DNA of 7,202 nt. Origin: Nitrospirales bacterium (GTDB lineage: Bacteria; Nitrospirota; Nitrospiria; Nitrospirales; UBA8639). A program made the translations under genes and the position numbers. The notes under the pieces were generated by a model. It did not search any database. It was not told where the DNA came from and saw only the letters and a program-made list of their open reading frames with translations. This document shows positions 6,605 to 7,202 of the stretch, one piece after another. Where the stretch lies: positions 1 through 7,202 of the forward strand of contig JACDDF010000100.1 in NCBI GenBank assembly GCA_013817135.1. The letters are read 5' to 3'. How positions within the stretch are numbered: the first letter of the stretch is position 1; each line of letters starts with the position of its first letter.

Positions 6605-6608
6605 TGCA
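6593..6608 (+). promoter_or_regulatory. Candidate sigma-54 (RpoN) -24/-12 promoter
   Basis: TGGCACGCGTGATGCA fits the known consensus TGGCACGrNNNTTGCW at 14 of 16 positions, counting free positions as matches. All seven bases of the -24 element match, and the GG (6594-6595) and GC (6606-6607) pairs have exact spacing. The mismatches are the purine position and the first T of TTGC. Transcription would start near 6619, giving a leader of about 46 nt for the CxxC protein gene. Such promoters need an AAA+ enhancer-binding activator, and none is encoded in the window. Confidence 0.6.
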
Positions 6609-6650
6609 TTGACTCACCCGTTGAGAAGAGTGGGAAGCAGGAGGCTTTCA

Positions 6651-6657
6651 AAGGAGG
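6651..6657 (+). promoter_or_regulatory. Strong ribosome binding site for the CxxC protein gene
   Basis: AAGGAGG, a near-perfect anti-16S match, lies 7 nt before ATG 6665. A second similar site (CAGGAGG, 6638-6644) lies just upstream, but no start codon suits it. Confidence 0.85.
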
Positions 6658-6664
6658 TAGAGTT

Positions 6665-6895
6665 ATGACGTGTGTACGATGTAATGGGCTTATGGTGGTT
6701 GATGATTGTCTGGACATTAAGGGAGCGATGGGAGAACTTTGGATTAAAGCGTATCGATGTATTATGTGCGGGAACCTGATGGACCCCGTCATTAATCATC
6801 ATCGCACTGATGGTCCAGTTCAGGCCCAGGTTATTCAATTTCGGAAGCGGCTGCGGAGAGCTCCACGGACTCCTGTTGCTCGGTTGACGGCCTGA
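6665..6895 (+). CDS. Small zinc-ribbon-like protein with paired CxxC motifs, function unknown
   Basis: 76 residues. CVRC (C3, C6) and CIMC (C32, C35) are spaced as in a small zinc ribbon or rubredoxin-like knuckle, which would bind one Zn or Fe through four thiolates; C15 is an additional Cys. The core between the knuckles includes MVVDDCLDI and LWIKAYRC, consistent with beta strands. The C-terminal third (about 57-73) is strongly basic (RKRLRRAPRTPVAR) and could bind nucleic acid or be disordered. There is no signal peptide or membrane helix, so it is probably cytoplasmic. An excellent Shine-Dalgarno sequence and a candidate sigma-54 promoter upstream support a real, regulated gene. From memory, similar mini-proteins occur in Nitrospira genomes, but this was not tested. 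Its job is unknown: transcription factor-like, metal-binding or RNA-binding roles are all open. Confidence 0.8.
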   Translation: MTCVRCNGLMVVDDCLDIKGAMGELWIKAYRCIMCGNLMDPVINHHRTDGPVQAQVIQFRKRLRRAPRTPVARLTA

Positions 6896-6910
6896 AAGGC
6901 TTGAAGGACC

Positions 6911-6940
6911 CGTTGTGCTTTGGGAAGGACAACGCTCCCA
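6911..6940 (+). repeat. Interlocking inverted repeats downstream of the CxxC protein gene
   Basis: CGTTGT (6911-6916) pairs with ACAACG (6929-6934), and TGGGA (6921-6925) pairs with TCCCA (6936-6940). The two stems cross, so they would be alternatives or a tight pseudoknot. No T-run follows, so this is not a standard terminator. Confidence 0.3.
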
Positions 6941-7002
6941 GGGACCGATTGACTCATGGTTCAGGATGAGGTTTGAATGCTGTATTGTGGCGAAGACCTG
7001 TC

Positions 7003-7018
7003 AACTAATAGATTAGTT
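7003..7018. repeat. 16-bp perfect palindrome, possible operator
   Basis: AACTAATAGATTAGTT has two perfect 7-bp arms around AG. Its size and two-fold symmetry fit a dimeric helix-turn-helix repressor site rather than a terminator, since the stem is AT-rich with almost no loop. The gene it would control, if any, lies beyond the window. Confidence 0.35.
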
Positions 7019-7202
7019 TCTTGGTTCTCCTGACGTTTCTGAAGCGGGTTCCTATAGAATAAAATCTTCCTGGCCACACGGCTTTGGCATGGTACTTTCA
7101 TCGACCTTTTGCCACACTTTCATCTGCGACTATTCTGGCGTGACTGCTTGAGTTTGCCTGACAATTCTTACTTGAATTATTGACTGAACATGTCCCATGG
7201 GG

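Larger units (their letters stand above)
6288..6664. other. AT-rich intergenic region of 377 bp with regulatory signals
   Basis: No credible gene on either strand; the only minus-strand frames are shadows that run into the downstream gene. The first 250 bp are clearly AT-rich, with a run of nine T at 6469-6477 and no strong stem before it. An inverted repeat TAGAC (6492-6496) / GTCTA (6516-6520) follows. The last 80 bp become GC-richer and hold a candidate sigma-54 promoter and the ribosome binding site of the next gene. The layout (AT-rich upstream DNA, inverted repeat, -24/-12 box) fits an enhancer-driven promoter. Confidence 0.6.
6896..7202. other. 307-bp region without a convincing gene
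   Basis: No frame here has both a plausible start and a Shine-Dalgarno sequence. It holds several inverted repeats: interlocking arms at 6911-6940, AACTAATAGATTAGTT at 7003-7018, and AATTC/GAATT arms at 7163-7178. TTGACT at 7182-7187 could be the -35 box of a promoter whose -10 lies outside the window. ATG at 7191 has no ribosome binding site and cannot be judged from four codons. Confidence 0.5.

Noticed and set aside
6559..6838. Two overlapping minus-strand frames opposite the CxxC protein gene
   Set aside because: The plus strand has a near-perfect Shine-Dalgarno sequence and paired CxxC motifs; the minus frames have neither.
7085..7100. Second sigma-54-like box (TGGCATGGTACTTTCA)
   Set aside because: The near-invariant GC at -12 is TC here, and no gene start follows at a suitable distance within the window.
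6608..7188. Recurring ATTGACTCA at 6608 and 6948, and ATTGACTGA at 7180
   Set aside because: Three scattered short matches at irregular spacing, partly -35-like by chance; no consistent -10 partner was found for the first two.

Overview
The window is a densely packed, all plus-strand bacterial chromosome segment of intermediate G+C. The gene set (hopanoid-type epimerase, CruF-like carotenoid enzyme, GAF sensor kinase, a small NPG-rich exported protein and a small CxxC protein) suggests a Nitrospirota (Nitrospira-like) bacterium. That assignment is a recollection-based impression, not something the sequence proves. No tRNA, rRNA, CRISPR array, transposase or integrase is visible, so nothing points to a mobile island.

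Layout. (1) 1-2093, isoprenoid lipid block: the C-terminal end of a polyprenyl/farnesyl-type diphosphate synthase, an intact HpnA-type NAD-dependent epimerase (249-1235), and a CruF-like carotenoid biosynthesis gene (1281-2093). The last is interrupted by three single-base losses within about 170 bp that together restore the original frame. (2) 2176-2577: a small four-helix membrane protein of the PF04020 'phage holin 4' family, a housekeeping family despite the name. (3) 2722-4524: a cytoplasmic protein with two GAF domains and a histidine-kinase core. It has a good ATP-binding half, but Thr sits where the phosphoacceptor His is expected. (4) 4589-5120: a self-contained unit with a strong sigma-70 promoter, Shine-Dalgarno sequence, small exported protein and near-perfect intrinsic terminator. 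(5) 5220-6287: a MidA/NDUFAF7-type SAM-dependent methyltransferase with a TTG start. (6) 6288-6664: an AT-rich intergenic region ending in a strong candidate sigma-54 (-24/-12) promoter and a strong ribosome binding site. (7) 6665-6895: a 76-aa protein with paired CxxC motifs. (8) 6896-7202: no convincing gene, but several inverted repeats.

How they may work together: the first three genes look like one transcription unit supplying and modifying C15-C40 isoprenoids for hopanoids or carotenoids. The rest look like independent units. The most noteworthy signals are the kinase without its usual histidine, the compensating frameshifts in the carotenoid gene, and the sigma-54-type promoter in front of an uncharacterised CxxC mini-protein. 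I did not find convincing evidence of a wholly new multi-gene system.
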